Positions 18,161 through 26,511 of a DNA stretch of 64,000 bases are shown one piece after another. The stretch lies in the NCBI RefSeq assembly GCF_000511385.1, contig NC_023137.1:3045001-3109000 (forward strand), read 5' to 3'. A model generated the notes under the pieces. It worked only from the letters and a program-made list of their open reading frames with translations, was not told the DNA's origin and searched no databases. Origin of the DNA: Phaeobacter gallaeciensis DSM 26640. GTDB lineage: Bacteria; Pseudomonadota; Alphaproteobacteria; Rhodobacterales; Rhodobacteraceae. The position numbers and the translations under genes are program-made. Position 1 is the first letter of the stretch; each line of letters begins with the position of its first letter.

Positions 18161-18925
18161 TCAGAGGCGACGGAATGTCATATAATGAGGTGTGCGACCT
18201 TCGCGCAGCGCCTTTTGCTCGTAGCGGGTCGAGATCCAGTCATCCCAAGCCACGCGCCAATTATCCGGCCCCTCTGCCAGCCACTCGAATCCGGCCTGCG
18301 GCACCTCTTCCATGGTCTGGCGAACGTAGTCGGGAATATCCGTAGCCACCCGAAAGATCGCACCCGGTTTCAGGCATTTTGCCAGCGGCTCAAGATGTTC
18401 CTGCGTGACGAAACGGCGCCGATGGTGGCGCGCCTTTGGCCAAGGATCAGGGTAGAGTAGAAACGCACGCGAAATCGACTGCTCCGGCAAGACATCCATC
18501 AGGTCACGGGCATCGCCGGGGTGGACCTTGATGTTATCCGCCCCTGCGCGCCGGATTTTGCCCAGCAGCATTGCGACGCCGTTGATATAGGGTTCCGCAC
18601 CGATGATGCCGACATCCGGGTTCGATTTGGCCTGATGTACCAGATGCTCACCACCGCCAAAGCCAACTTCCAGCCAGACGTCACGCCCGCCGAACATGTT
18701 CTGCAGATCCAAGGGTGTACGATCCGGATTCACATCCCAACCCACCGCGCCGGGGCTGAGCGAGGCTAGATCCTCATCAATATAGCGCTGCTGGCTATCC
18801 TTCAGTTGCTTGCCCTTCAGGCGCCCGTAGAAGTTACGCCAAGGCGCACCACTCTGATGTTTATCAACCGCGTTGGGCCGACTATCGCCGGAGGGCGCCT
18901 GGTTGGGTTTGCTGTCATCAGACAT
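18161..18925 (-). CDS. trmB: tRNA (guanine-N7-)-methyltransferase
   Basis: A 254-residue Rossmann methyltransferase with the TrmB signatures LEVGFGGGEHL (SAM motif I, near residue 90), YINGVAML and YPDPWPKARHHRRRF near 158. It makes m7G46 in the tRNA variable loop. The first 30-35 residues are polar and not typical of the core, and may be disordered; the downstream reading NFYGRLKGK resembles the usual N-terminus. It lies between metK and aroA, as in other Rhodobacteraceae. Confidence 0.95.
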   Translation of the reverse strand: MSDDSKPNQAPSGDSRPNAVDKHQSGAPWRNFYGRLKGKQLKDSQQRYIDEDLASLSPGAVGWDVNPDRTPLDLQNMFGGRDVWLEVGFGGGEHLVHQAKSNPDVGIIGAEPYINGVAMLLGKIRRAGADNIKVHPGDARDLMDVLPEQSISRAFLLYPDPWPKARHHRRRFVTQEHLEPLAKCLKPGAIFRVATDIPDYVRQTMEEVPQAGFEWLAEGPDNWRVAWDDWISTRYEQKALREGRTPHYMTFRRL

Positions 18926-19017
18926 CGGGGATTTTTCCTATCGAGCGTTCAAAACCTGGCCGCCCCTCTGCCCGATGCAGGCGTCTGGGTCAAGCCAGCC
19001 ACCGCGACGGCCCCGCT

Positions 19018-19752
19018 CTAGGGGGTCTCGCGCAGCACCCCAGCCGCCATCAGACGCAGCCGGGTCGGGTACCAGACATCCTCGGGGTTGGTTTTCAGCG
19101 TCTCAATCGCAAAGGCCGGATCCACGCCACGCTGCATCATATACTTCATATGGCGAAAAACCTCTGACTGCGTGTCACGATAAATCCAAGTCCCGAATTC
19201 AAAAGGTGTGGCCCAGTTTTCATCCTTGCGCCATAGGCGATAGTAGCTCTGCACCGCTTTCGGTGTCCAGTCGCGCTGGTGAAAACCAATCTTCGACCCG
19301 AGGGTCATTCGGCGTCGATTGCCAGCCAAGAAGATATCTACACAGGCGCTGATGCATTCTCCGACCACCCAGGTATCCAGCGCATGATCCTGAACAATAT
19401 CCGCGATCGACTCCCCCGCGTAAACGCTGCCTCCCCCACTGTTCAGCTGGAGCCGCGTGATATTGGGGTTGGCATCCAGAATATCGCGGAAGGGATCGAT
19501 ATCCTCATCACTGATCTCACCGGTTTCGGCGTGCTGCGTGCCATCAACCTCCTGCGCAACCAGATTGTCGGTGTCGTAGATCAGCGTTGTCCCATCAATT
19601 TTGAACTTGGGTGGAAGCGTCTGACGGGCCTCCGCCGCATGCGGTATCAACGAGACTGCCAGCACACAGGCCAATCCCCACAGCGCAAGCCGCCGACACA
19701 CGCGCAGGTGCAGGATGAACCAGCAGCGAGACCCCATCAAAGTCAGCTCCAT
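19018..19752 (-). CDS. Secreted ClpP/crotonase-fold protein (COG3904-like)
   Basis: A 244-residue protein with a basic N-terminus and hydrophobic segment (about 20-42) ending at an AEA site, so it is exported. Residues 105-180 match the COG3904 family of predicted periplasmic proteins with a ClpP/SppA-like fold: LNSGGGSVYAGESIA forms the oxyanion-type loop, and CISACVDIFLAG carries the candidate nucleophile Ser, followed by RRRMTLGSKIGFHQ with a conserved His. It is likely a serine peptidase or a binding relative; no substrate is known. It is a single gene between metK and trmB. Confidence 0.7.
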   Translation of the reverse strand: MELTLMGSRCWFILHLRVCRRLALWGLACVLAVSLIPHAAEARQTLPPKFKIDGTTLIYDTDNLVAQEVDGTQHAETGEISDEDIDPFRDILDANPNITRLQLNSGGGSVYAGESIADIVQDHALDTWVVGECISACVDIFLAGNRRRMTLGSKIGFHQRDWTPKAVQSYYRLWRKDENWATPFEFGTWIYRDTQSEVFRHMKYMMQRGVDPAFAIETLKTNPEDVWYPTRLRLMAAGVLRETP

Positions 19753-19843
19753 AACAATGCAATTACAGAACTATACTGACCGCAAAATACCAGGATCTCC
19801 AAGCGCTTTGCGCATCTGAAACCGCTGGATGTGACGCCTAGAC

Positions 19844-19869
19844 GAAAAAAGGCGGGGAGACCCCCGCCT
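19844..19869 (-). terminator. Rho-independent terminator after metK
   Basis: On the minus strand AGGCGGGG, loop GTCT, CCCCGCCT, then six T residues. Confidence 0.93.
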
Positions 19870-19902
19870 GTTCTCAACACATATAAGAAATATCGAACTG
19901 GG

Positions 19903-21084
19903 TCAGATCGCTTTTGTCAGCGCCTCAACCAGATCAGTCCGCTCCCAGCTGAAACCGCCATCAGCATCCGGCTCGCGACCAAAATGACCATAGGCTGCAG
20001 TGCGTTCATAGATTGGCTTGTTCAGCCCAAGGTGATGGCGAATACCGCGCGGCGTCAGATCCATAATTCGATCAATCGCCGCCTCAATCCTGGCCGCATC
20101 CACATCGCCCGTGCCGTGAGTATCGGCGTAGATCGACAGTGGTTTGGCAACGCCAATCGCATAAGACAGCTGAATTGTGCATTTATCAGCAAGCCCTGCC
20201 GCCACAACATTTTTGGCAAGATAGCGTGCCGCATAGGCTGCCGAACGGTCAACCTTGGTCGGATCTTTCCCCGAGAATGCGCCACCACCATGAGGTGCTG
20301 CACCGCCATAGGTGTCGACGATGATCTTGCGCCCGGTCAGGCCCGCATCCCCGTCGGGACCACCGATAACGAATTTACCGGTTGGGTTGACGTGCCAGAT
20401 GGTTTCATCGGTCAACCAGCCGTCAGGCAGGGTCTCGTGGAAATAGGGTTCTACGATGGCACGTATGTCGTTGGAGGTCAGCGTCTCATCCAGATGCTGG
20501 GTCGACAGCACCAGCGAGCTGACACGCACTGGTTTCCCATTTTCATAGACCACCGAAAGCTGCGACTTCGCATCAGGACCCAGCGTCGGTTCGGTACCGT
20601 TCTTGCGCACCTCGGCGAGGCGCCGCAGGATTGCATGGCTGTACTGAATCGGTGCAGGCATCAATGCAGGCGTTTCATTGGTCGCGAAACCAAACATGAT
20701 GCCCTGATCGCCTGCGCCCTCTTCCTTGTCGACTGCGGCATCAACGCCTTGGGCGATATGGGCGGATTGCTCGTGCAGCAGGTTGGTGATCTCCACCGTC
20801 TCATGATGGAACTTATCCTGCTCGTAGCCGATGTCCTTGATGCAGGCGCGGGCGATCTCATCGATGCGGCCCATGTAATCGTGCAGTTTGTCCTGATCCG
20901 ACAAACCCACTTCCCCCCCGATGACCACGCGGTTCGTGGTCGCAAAGGTTTCAGCCGCGACGCGGGCTTCGGGCTCTTCGCTCAGAAAGGCGTCCAGTAC
21001 GGCGTCCGAAATACGGTCACAGACCTTATCCGGGTGTCCCTCGGAAACCGATTCCGAGGTGAAAGTATAATTCGTGCGGGTCAT
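19903..21084 (-). CDS. metK: S-adenosylmethionine synthetase
   Basis: A 393-residue enzyme with [12 protein letters not shown] at residues 11-22, the GEVGL strand, and [22 protein letters not shown] near 265 holding the P-loop-like segment and metal/substrate Asp and Lys residues. It makes SAM from methionine and ATP. The leader matches a SAM/SAH riboswitch whose last bases contain the ribosome-binding site, so translation should fall when SAM or SAH is abundant. A strong terminator follows. An 'AGGTGC' context replaces a normal Shine-Dalgarno outside the aptamer. Confidence 0.98.
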   Translation of the reverse strand: MTRTNYTFTSESVSEGHPDKVCDRISDAVLDAFLSEEPEARVAAETFATTNRVVIGGEVGLSDQDKLHDYMGRIDEIARACIKDIGYEQDKFHHETVEITNLLHEQSAHIAQGVDAAVDKEEGAGDQGIMFGFATNETPALMPAPIQYSHAILRRLAEVRKNGTEPTLGPDAKSQLSVVYENGKPVRVSSLVLSTQHLDETLTSNDIRAIVEPYFHETLPDGWLTDETIWHVNPTGKFVIGGPDGDAGLTGRKIIVDTYGGAAPHGGGAFSGKDPTKVDRSAAYAARYLAKNVVAAGLADKCTIQLSYAIGVAKPLSIYADTHGTGDVDAARIEAAIDRIMDLTPRGIRHHLGLNKPIYERTAAYGHFGREPDADGGFSWERTDLVEALTKAI

Positions 21085-21090
21085 GAAAGG

Positions 21091-21135
21091 TGCTCCGTTG
21101 GGTTTAGCCTGCCACGCCAGGAAGCCGTTGTGGCA
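21091..21135 (-). ncRNA. SAM/SAH riboswitch in the metK leader
   Basis: On the minus strand the 45-nt stretch contains TGCCACAACGGCTTCCTGG, then CGTGGCAGGCTAAACCC, then AACGGAGCA, ending six bases before the metK ATG. TGCCAC pairs with GTGGCA to form the stem, with AACGGCTTCCTGGC as the conserved loop. GGAGCA, which also serves as the Shine-Dalgarno, fits the downstream pseudoknot strand. This matches my memory of the SAM/SAH class, found upstream of metK in Rhodobacterales. Ligand binding should hide the ribosome site. Confidence 0.88.
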
Positions 21136-21146
21136 GTAATCGATCC

Positions 21147-21175
21147 GCAGTACGCGGGGAGACGTGTGTCGTCAA
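21147..21175 (-). promoter_or_regulatory. Candidate metK promoter
   Basis: Minus strand TTGACG (21175-21170), 17 bases, TACTGC (21152-21147). The start of transcription would fall near 21140, only a few bases before the riboswitch, which fits a short leader. The -10 is weak. Confidence 0.5.
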
Positions 21176-21200
21176 TCTATAATGCCCAGAGGTTAAGCAG

Positions 21201-22712
21201 CTATGACCCGCGTGCAACTGTGGTGCTGCGTCGCAGCGCCAGCCCGCCAAGGACGATGCAGAAAAGAAACACCGGCAAATCTCCGGTCTTCGCATAAAGG
21301 GTTCGCGGCAGCGGTGCAGGCAGCGCCGCATCGAGATAGCCCGCAACGCCTAGGGGAAGGGCCTCCAAAATCCGGCCATATGGATCAATCATGGTCGAGA
21401 TCCCGGTATTTGCGACGCGCGCCATGGGCAAGCCCTGCTCAATCGCGCGCATCCGCGCCTGAACCAGATGCTGATAGGGGCCGGAATAGGTCCCGAACCA
21501 CGCATCATTGGTGATCTGGATCAGCAGGTCAGCACGCCCCGGTGCGGCATTCACATCCTGCGGAAACACTGCCTCATAGCAGATCAACGGCAGTGCCTTT
21601 CCCACAGGTAGATCCAAAAGCCGAGGCCCCGGCCCCGCCGCATAACCCGCCCCGGCCTGCGACGCAAAACCATGCACGCCAAAGCGCGCCATCAGATTGC
21701 CCGCCGGTATATACTCCCCAAAGGGGACAAGATGCGCCTTATCATAGATCTGGGCAGGAACGTTACTGCCCTCCAGTACAATCGCCGAGTTGTGATATTG
21801 CCCGTCTGTTCTGCGCTGGATGCCCAACATCACCGGCGTCTCCCCAGCGGCAGACACAACCTCATCCAAGACATCTTCGGCATAGTTCAACATCAGGGGA
21901 ATCGCCGTTTCCGGCCAGAGGATGAGATCCACCGTCGATCCATCAGTTGCCGGCGCACGCGAGTACTCCAACTGCCGTTCCACAAACGACCAGCGCAGGT
22001 CCGGATGCCATTTCTGGTCCTGAGGCGCATTGGGCTGCACCAGGCGCAGCGTGTGCTCGGTCAGTGCGGCGACAGGTGGTTTGGGCAGAAGCACCACGCC
22101 GGCGCCCACTGCAATGAGTGGCAACAGCGCAGCAACCGGGCGGTGGCGGATCAAACCAAGTGGCACGGTGGCAACCAAGGTCAGGAGACCCAAGCCATGT
22201 GGTCCGATCCAAGGCAGCAACTGCGCAGCCGGGGTATCGATCCAGAACTGCCCGAAAGCGGCCCAGGGCAGGCCGGTCAGGACATAGGCCCGCGCGAACT
22301 CCGCCAGCGACAGCACAGCGATGAGCAACAACAGCCTAGCAGCCCCTTGCCCAAACCGCACCGCAACACCAAATGCCAGTGCCCAAAACAGCGCCAACCC
22401 GCCCGCAAGGCCCATAACTGCAAAAGGCGCCATCCAGGCATAACGGTCTGCATCAATCTGAAATGGCTCGTAGATCCAGATCATACCGACGGAAAAAAAG
22501 GCCGTTCCCAGCAACCAGCCAAACAGCGCGCCCTGGCGGGGCGAAGAAGCCTGAAGCAGCTGATATCCGACCATGCCAAGACATAGCGGCACCAACCAAA
22601 GCGCGTGAAACGGCGCCAGCGCAAACGCCAGCAACCCTCCCGCTGCGACAGCGGTAGCAATAGGTAGGAACGCGGACCGAAGGCTGGTCGCCGACCAGAC
22701 CCTAGTGATCAT
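21201..22712 (-). CDS. lnt: Apolipoprotein N-acyltransferase
   Basis: A 503-residue inner-membrane enzyme: six or more hydrophobic segments in the first 200 residues, then a periplasmic nitrilase-fold domain. The triad residues are visible as Glu in WPETAIP, Lys in YDKAHLVPFGEY and Cys in LICYEAVFP. It transfers a third acyl chain to the N-terminal Cys of lipoproteins. The start at 22712 (MITRVWSATS) overlaps the corC stop by 11 bases; the 57-codon extension further upstream lies inside corC and is not credible. It follows corC in the usual ybeZ-ybeY-corC-lnt order. Confidence 0.95.
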   Translation of the reverse strand: MITRVWSATSLRSAFLPIATAVAAGGLLAFALAPFHALWLVPLCLGMVGYQLLQASSPRQGALFGWLLGTAFFSVGMIWIYEPFQIDADRYAWMAPFAVMGLAGGLALFWALAFGVAVRFGQGAARLLLLIAVLSLAEFARAYVLTGLPWAAFGQFWIDTPAAQLLPWIGPHGLGLLTLVATVPLGLIRHRPVAALLPLIAVGAGVVLLPKPPVAALTEHTLRLVQPNAPQDQKWHPDLRWSFVERQLEYSRAPATDGSTVDLILWPETAIPLMLNYAEDVLDEVVSAAGETPVMLGIQRRTDGQYHNSAIVLEGSNVPAQIYDKAHLVPFGEYIPAGNLMARFGVHGFASQAGAGYAAGPGPRLLDLPVGKALPLICYEAVFPQDVNAAPGRADLLIQITNDAWFGTYSGPYQHLVQARMRAIEQGLPMARVANTGISTMIDPYGRILEALPLGVAGYLDAALPAPLPRTLYAKTGDLPVFLFCIVLGGLALRRSTTVARGS

Positions 22713-23607
22713 CCCGACAATCCGGCAGCCGCACCCGCAATCGCTTGATCCGGCGCGGATCGGCGTCCATGACTTCAAACTCAGGCCCATCGGGATGCTG
22801 AATGACTTCGCCCCGTGCCGGTACCCGTCCCGACAGCATGAAAACCAACCCGCCAAGGGAATCGATCTCCTCACCGTCCACATCCTCGTGGCTTGTCAGC
22901 GACCGGCCGATTTCATTCTCGAACTCATCCAGCGGGGTACGGGCCTGTGCGATGTAGCACCCCTGCTTCTCACGAAACCAGGTCTGATCCTCACCGGCAT
23001 CATGTTCATCCTCAATCTCACCGACAACCTGCTCGATCAGGTCTTCGATGGTCAGAAGGCCATCAACTCCGCCATATTCATCAATCACCAGCGCCATATG
23101 GCGCCGCTCCGCCTGCATCTTGGTCAGCAGAACACCGATCGTCATAGATGGCGGCACAAACAGAAGCGGCCGCACCATGCCTTCGAGACCGAAATCCGCT
23201 TCGGTGCCATTGAAGCCATGCATCAGGGCGAAATCTTTGAGATGGACAAAACCGATGGGCGTATCCAGCGTGCCCTCATAGACGGGGATCCGGGTGAAAC
23301 CGCTTTCGCGGAAAATCTGAACCAGTTCATCCTTGGGTGTGGAAACCGGGATCGCGACAATCTCCGCTGCGGGAATGGCCACATCCTCAACCCGCAAGCG
23401 ACGGAGGTTGATCATCCCATGCGGCTGGTTTGGTAGACGTGTGTCCGGACCGGAAGTCACGTCTTCTTCAGTCTCGGCAGGGGCAAAGGAGCCGAAAATA
23501 CGCCCCAGAAATCCCGTTGATTGTGCAGCCGCGACACTGTTGTCAGCGCCGCTCTTGTTCTCCAGCGCGCCCTGCGCTGCGTTAGAACTTCCGTCTATAT
23601 CGTCCAT
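22702..23607 (-). CDS. corC: CorC/HlyC-type protein with paired CBS domains
   Basis: A 301-residue soluble protein without the N-terminal DUF21 membrane domain. It has a low-complexity N-terminus, then tandem CBS domains (about 70-195; e.g. VAIPVSTPKDELVQIFRESGFTRIPVYEG-like first motif and MALVIDEYGGVDGLLTIEDL in the second), then the CorC_HlyC domain with EIDSLGGLVFMLSGRVPARGE. Homologues affect Mg/Co handling and lipoprotein acylation contexts. The gene overlaps lnt downstream and is five bases from ybeY upstream, so the three are one unit. Confidence 0.88.
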   Translation of the reverse strand: MDDIDGSSNAAQGALENKSGADNSVAAAQSTGFLGRIFGSFAPAETEEDVTSGPDTRLPNQPHGMINLRRLRVEDVAIPAAEIVAIPVSTPKDELVQIFRESGFTRIPVYEGTLDTPIGFVHLKDFALMHGFNGTEADFGLEGMVRPLLFVPPSMTIGVLLTKMQAERRHMALVIDEYGGVDGLLTIEDLIEQVVGEIEDEHDAGEDQTWFREKQGCYIAQARTPLDEFENEIGRSLTSHEDVDGEEIDSLGGLVFMLSGRVPARGEVIQHPDGPEFEVMDADPRRIKRLRVRLPDCRDDH

Positions 23608-23612
23608 CGTTC

Positions 23613-24143
23613 CTATCCGATACGCCCCTGATTGGGGCTGTCATCCAAAGTATATGGGTCATCGACACCCATTTTGCCAAGTATCTGCACCTCAAGACGT
23701 TCCATCAAAGTGGCGTCAGGGTCACGGATGTGATCATAACCCAAAAGATGCAACACTCCGTGAACGATCAAATGGCGCAGGTGATCAACCAGCGGCTTGT
23801 GCGCAGCCTCCGCCTCGCGGGCACAGGTTTCATAGGCAATCGCAATATCGCCAAGCGGGATTTCGCCGGTGAAATCCGCTTCGGGCGGCAGCGGCTCGCC
23901 ACCCGCCTCCTCTGGCGAAAGATCCACCGCGGGCCAGCTGAGCACATTTGTAGGCTTCGCCTTCTGGCGAAACTCAGTATTCAGCTCCGTGATCCGTGCG
24001 TCATCGCAGGCCAGCAGAGACAGCTCGCAATCGTCGGCATCCAGATCGAAATGCGCCAGCACCGCTGCAACCGCTTGCTCGGCATTCGGGCGCAAACCCG
24101 CCTCTTGCCAGCGGCTATCATCAATGGAGATGTCGAGAGTCAT
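23613..24143 (-). CDS. ybeY: Endoribonuclease YbeY (rRNA maturation factor)
   Basis: A 176-residue protein with the zinc-binding motif HGVLHLLGYDH near residue 135, preceded by LRHLIV. YbeY acts in 16S rRNA 3'-end processing and ribosome quality control. It is slightly longer than the E. coli protein (155) because of an N-terminal segment and an insertion around residues 75-90. It follows phoH across 120 bases that contain a 57-base inverted-repeat structure. Confidence 0.94.
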   Translation of the reverse strand: MTLDISIDDSRWQEAGLRPNAEQAVAAVLAHFDLDADDCELSLLACDDARITELNTEFRQKAKPTNVLSWPAVDLSPEEAGGEPLPPEADFTGEIPLGDIAIAYETCAREAEAAHKPLVDHLRHLIVHGVLHLLGYDHIRDPDATLMERLEVQILGKMGVDDPYTLDDSPNQGRIG

Positions 24144-24263
24144 ATTACAAGTCTCAATGCTATCGCCGCCCGAAGCGCAAGCCGGATGGGGAACCGAGGG
24201 TCCAAGCCCTCCCGATCTTCATCCGGCAGATAATCGTCCCGCTTTCAGCACCTAGCTGCTGGA

Positions 24264-25271
24264 TCAGGCGGAGTTTTCATCCGCCTCATAGGCCTCGATG
24301 ATCGCGGCTACAAGCGGATGTCGCACTACATCACGCGATGTGAAGTAGTTAAAGCTCACCTTGGGAATATTGCTTAGCAGGCGTTCTGCATCCGCCAGCC
24401 CCGATGCCACGCCACGCGGCAGGTCAACCTGGCTGCGGTCACCAGTGATGACCATACGCGATCCTTCGCCCAGACGGGTCAGGAACATCTTCATCTGCAT
24501 CGTGGTGGCATTCTGAGCCTCGTCCAGCACCACAAAGGCATTGGACAGCGTGCGCCCCCGCATGAAGGCCAGCGGTGCGATCTCGATCTGTTTCTCTTCC
24601 AACAGCTTCGCCAATTGCTTGCCCGGGAGGAAATCATTCAGCGCATCATAGAGCGGCTGCATATAGGGATCGACCTTATCCTTCATATCACCGGGCAGAT
24701 ACCCAAGCTTCTCGCCGGCCTCCACCGCAGGGCGGCTAAGAATAATCTTGTCGACATGGCCAGTGATAAACATACTGACCCCTACGGCGACGGCCAGATA
24801 GGTTTTCCCGGTACCGGCCGGGCCGATGCCAAATGCCAGTTCATGTTCAAACAGAGACTGAACATAGGCTTTTTGTGCATCGGTGCGTGGCTCGACCAGC
24901 TTCTTGCGGGTCTTGATCTCGACCTTGCCGCCCCGAAACATCTCCAACTGGCTACCGGGATCGGCGACCTGCTCCTGCCCCATCCGCAACTCGCGATCAA
25001 TATCGCCGGCCTCTACGCTTCGACCAGTTTCCAACCGATCATATAGCGCGGCCAAAACAGCTGCGGCCTGATCCCGTGCGGCTTCTTCGCCCAGCACCGA
25101 AAGCTGGTTGCCACGCCGGACGATCTGCACACCGAGCTTTTGCTCAAGCGTTGCAAGATTGCGATCGTATTCGCCGCACAGATCAATCAACAGTCGGTTA
25201 TCGGGAAATTCAAGCAGCGCCTCGTGGGAGGCATCCTGCTCCTGCGATGGGGTCAAAGTGCCAATGGCCAA
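24264..25271 (-). CDS. phoH: PhoH-like ATPase (YbeZ)
   Basis: A 335-residue protein with an N-terminal KH-like region and the PhoH ATPase: Walker A GPAGTGKTYLA near residue 157, Walker B FVVLDEAQNA near 255 and a downstream TGDRSQVDLPRG. The start is a TTG at 25271 with AGGAG six bases upstream; another TTG 20 codons earlier lacks a ribosome site and the family N-terminus. No ATG is available. It pairs functionally with YbeY in RNA metabolism. A terminator isolates it from the lipoprotein gene upstream. Confidence 0.92.
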   Translation of the reverse strand: MAIGTLTPSQEQDASHEALLEFPDNRLLIDLCGEYDRNLATLEQKLGVQIVRRGNQLSVLGEEAARDQAAAVLAALYDRLETGRSVEAGDIDRELRMGQEQVADPGSQLEMFRGGKVEIKTRKKLVEPRTDAQKAYVQSLFEHELAFGIGPAGTGKTYLAVAVGVSMFITGHVDKIILSRPAVEAGEKLGYLPGDMKDKVDPYMQPLYDALNDFLPGKQLAKLLEEKQIEIAPLAFMRGRTLSNAFVVLDEAQNATTMQMKMFLTRLGEGSRMVITGDRSQVDLPRGVASGLADAERLLSNIPKVSFNYFTSRDVVRHPLVAAIIEAYEADENSA

Positions 25272-25360
25272 TCCGGTCTCCTGTCTTTGACGTTGTCCTT
25301 TCAGTGTGCCTTTCCAGTCGCGCCGGTGCAAGGCTGCGCACCCGCAATTTCACGCGATTG

Positions 25361-25391
25361 AAACAAAATGGCCGCCCCGGGAGGGCGGCCA
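25361..25391 (-). terminator. Rho-independent terminator after the small lipoprotein gene
   Basis: On the minus strand TGGCCGCCC, a five-base loop, GGGCGGCCA, then TTTTGTTTC. Confidence 0.88.
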
Positions 25392-25424
25392 ATGCTGCGT
25401 GTTTTGAATATCTGGCGGATCCGG

Positions 25425-25721
25425 TCAGATCGGATCCTCGACACTGGAGCCTGACTTGAACGGGCCAACTGCGGTATTGGGAGGCGCAACGCCAGAACAC
25501 ACCGGACGCCCATCGGGGGCCAAGCGTTGCGACAGATAACCTTCCACACCATCGTCGATGATCCAGTGATCGCAGCCGGTTGGGTCGACCCAAATGCCTG
25601 CCTTCAACTGAGAGAGGTCCTTGCTGTCGAAACCGCGATCCACGGTCTTGTCGACTTTTTCGTCGCAGGCCGCGAGACCAATCGCCACGGATGCCAGCAA
25701 CACTGCTTTGATGAATGACAT
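25425..25721 (-). CDS. Small lipoprotein sharing a WVDPxGCxHW motif with the adjacent OmpA protein
   Basis: A 98-residue protein with a signal peptide ending in the lipobox LAAC (Cys about 19), so it is probably lipidated. The mature part carries IWVDPTGCDHWIIDDGVEG followed by a segment ending GRPVC. Nearly the same motif, IWVDPDGCEHW and DGKPVC, occurs in the OmpA-family protein encoded 11 bases upstream. I do not recognise the motif as a named domain. Two cysteines in each copy could form a disulfide in the periplasm. It is cotranscribed with the OmpA gene and ends at a terminator. Confidence 0.75.
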   Translation of the reverse strand: MSFIKAVLLASVAIGLAACDEKVDKTVDRGFDSKDLSQLKAGIWVDPTGCDHWIIDDGVEGYLSQRLAPDGRPVCSGVAPPNTAVGPFKSGSSVEDPI

Positions 25722-25732
25722 AGACGTGCTCC

Positions 25733-26305
25733 TCAGCGCAGGCAGATGATTTCAACGCGGCGGTTCTGCGCCATATTGGCGGCAGAATCATTGGGGACAC
25801 GCGGATCGCGTTCGCCGTATCCGCGTGCCTCAAGGATACGCGCGCCAACCGATTGGCCGACCTTGGCGACCGCATTTGCTCGGCGTTGCGATAGGCGCAT
25901 ATTGTATTCATCCGATGCACGGCTGTCGGTATGGCCGGTAATAATGAACGAACGCGCATTCGCGGATTGGAAAAACTCGCGCAGGCGCTGCTGCCCCGCT
26001 GCGCTGATGTGGTGCCTGTTGGTCGCAAAGAACTGATCGCTGGGCATCACGCCGCAGATATCGCCGCGACGGCAAACAGGTTTGCCATCACGGGTGACAT
26101 GCGGTGTCATGAAGCCTTCGGCGCCGTCATCCATTACCCAATGTTCACACCCATCGGGATCCACCCAGATAGTCGGTACATAGCTCTGGCCGATCACAGC
26201 GCCGACGCCTGCATCCTGCGCCATCAACGCACCAGCGCTCAGGCAAATGGTCGCGGCAGCCGCAGAAAGAACCCCGCCCAGCTGTTTCGTCAGTGTTTTC
26301 AACAC
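25733..26305 (-). CDS. OmpA-family peptidoglycan-associated protein with an N-terminal WVDPxGCxHW motif
   Basis: About 190 residues from a GTG at 26305 (a TTG at 26302 is equally possible); the longer frame adds 34 residues with no signal-like character. It has a signal peptide ending ALMAQ, then the short motif IWVDPDGCEHWVMDDGAEG and DGKPVC, then an OmpA C-terminal domain with ITGHTDSRASDEYNMRLSQRRA and GYGERDPRVPNDSAANMAQNRRVEI, the peptidoglycan-binding Asp and Arg region. It probably tethers the outer membrane to peptidoglycan. It forms an operon with the small lipoprotein. Confidence 0.82.
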   Translation of the reverse strand: MLKTLTKQLGGVLSAAAATICLSAGALMAQDAGVGAVIGQSYVPTIWVDPDGCEHWVMDDGAEGFMTPHVTRDGKPVCRRGDICGVMPSDQFFATNRHHISAAGQQRLREFFQSANARSFIITGHTDSRASDEYNMRLSQRRANAVAKVGQSVGARILEARGYGERDPRVPNDSAANMAQNRRVEIICLR

Positions 26306-26511
26306 ACCTAATATCCCCCTTACACCAATCGTTCGCAGGCGCCATTCTTGCGGCCACGCAGGCTTTGCGCCGACCGTTACAGTGATATTCGCAGGTATAG
26401 AACGCAAATTGCAATCATTTGCTTAAGGAAATCAGAAGTTTCACGCGACCGTAGCGCATCGAGACCACGACTTGGCCGACACGGCAGCAGCCATTGCCGC
26501 GCCGCCAGTTG

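Noticed and set aside
18926-19017. Small gene between trmB and the COG3904-like gene
   Set aside because: The frames across this gap are short and overlap real genes; no ribosome site or conserved start is seen.
19831-21297. 488-codon open frame on the plus strand opposite metK
   Set aside because: Antisense shadow of metK and its riboswitch; no recognisable domain and no ribosome site.
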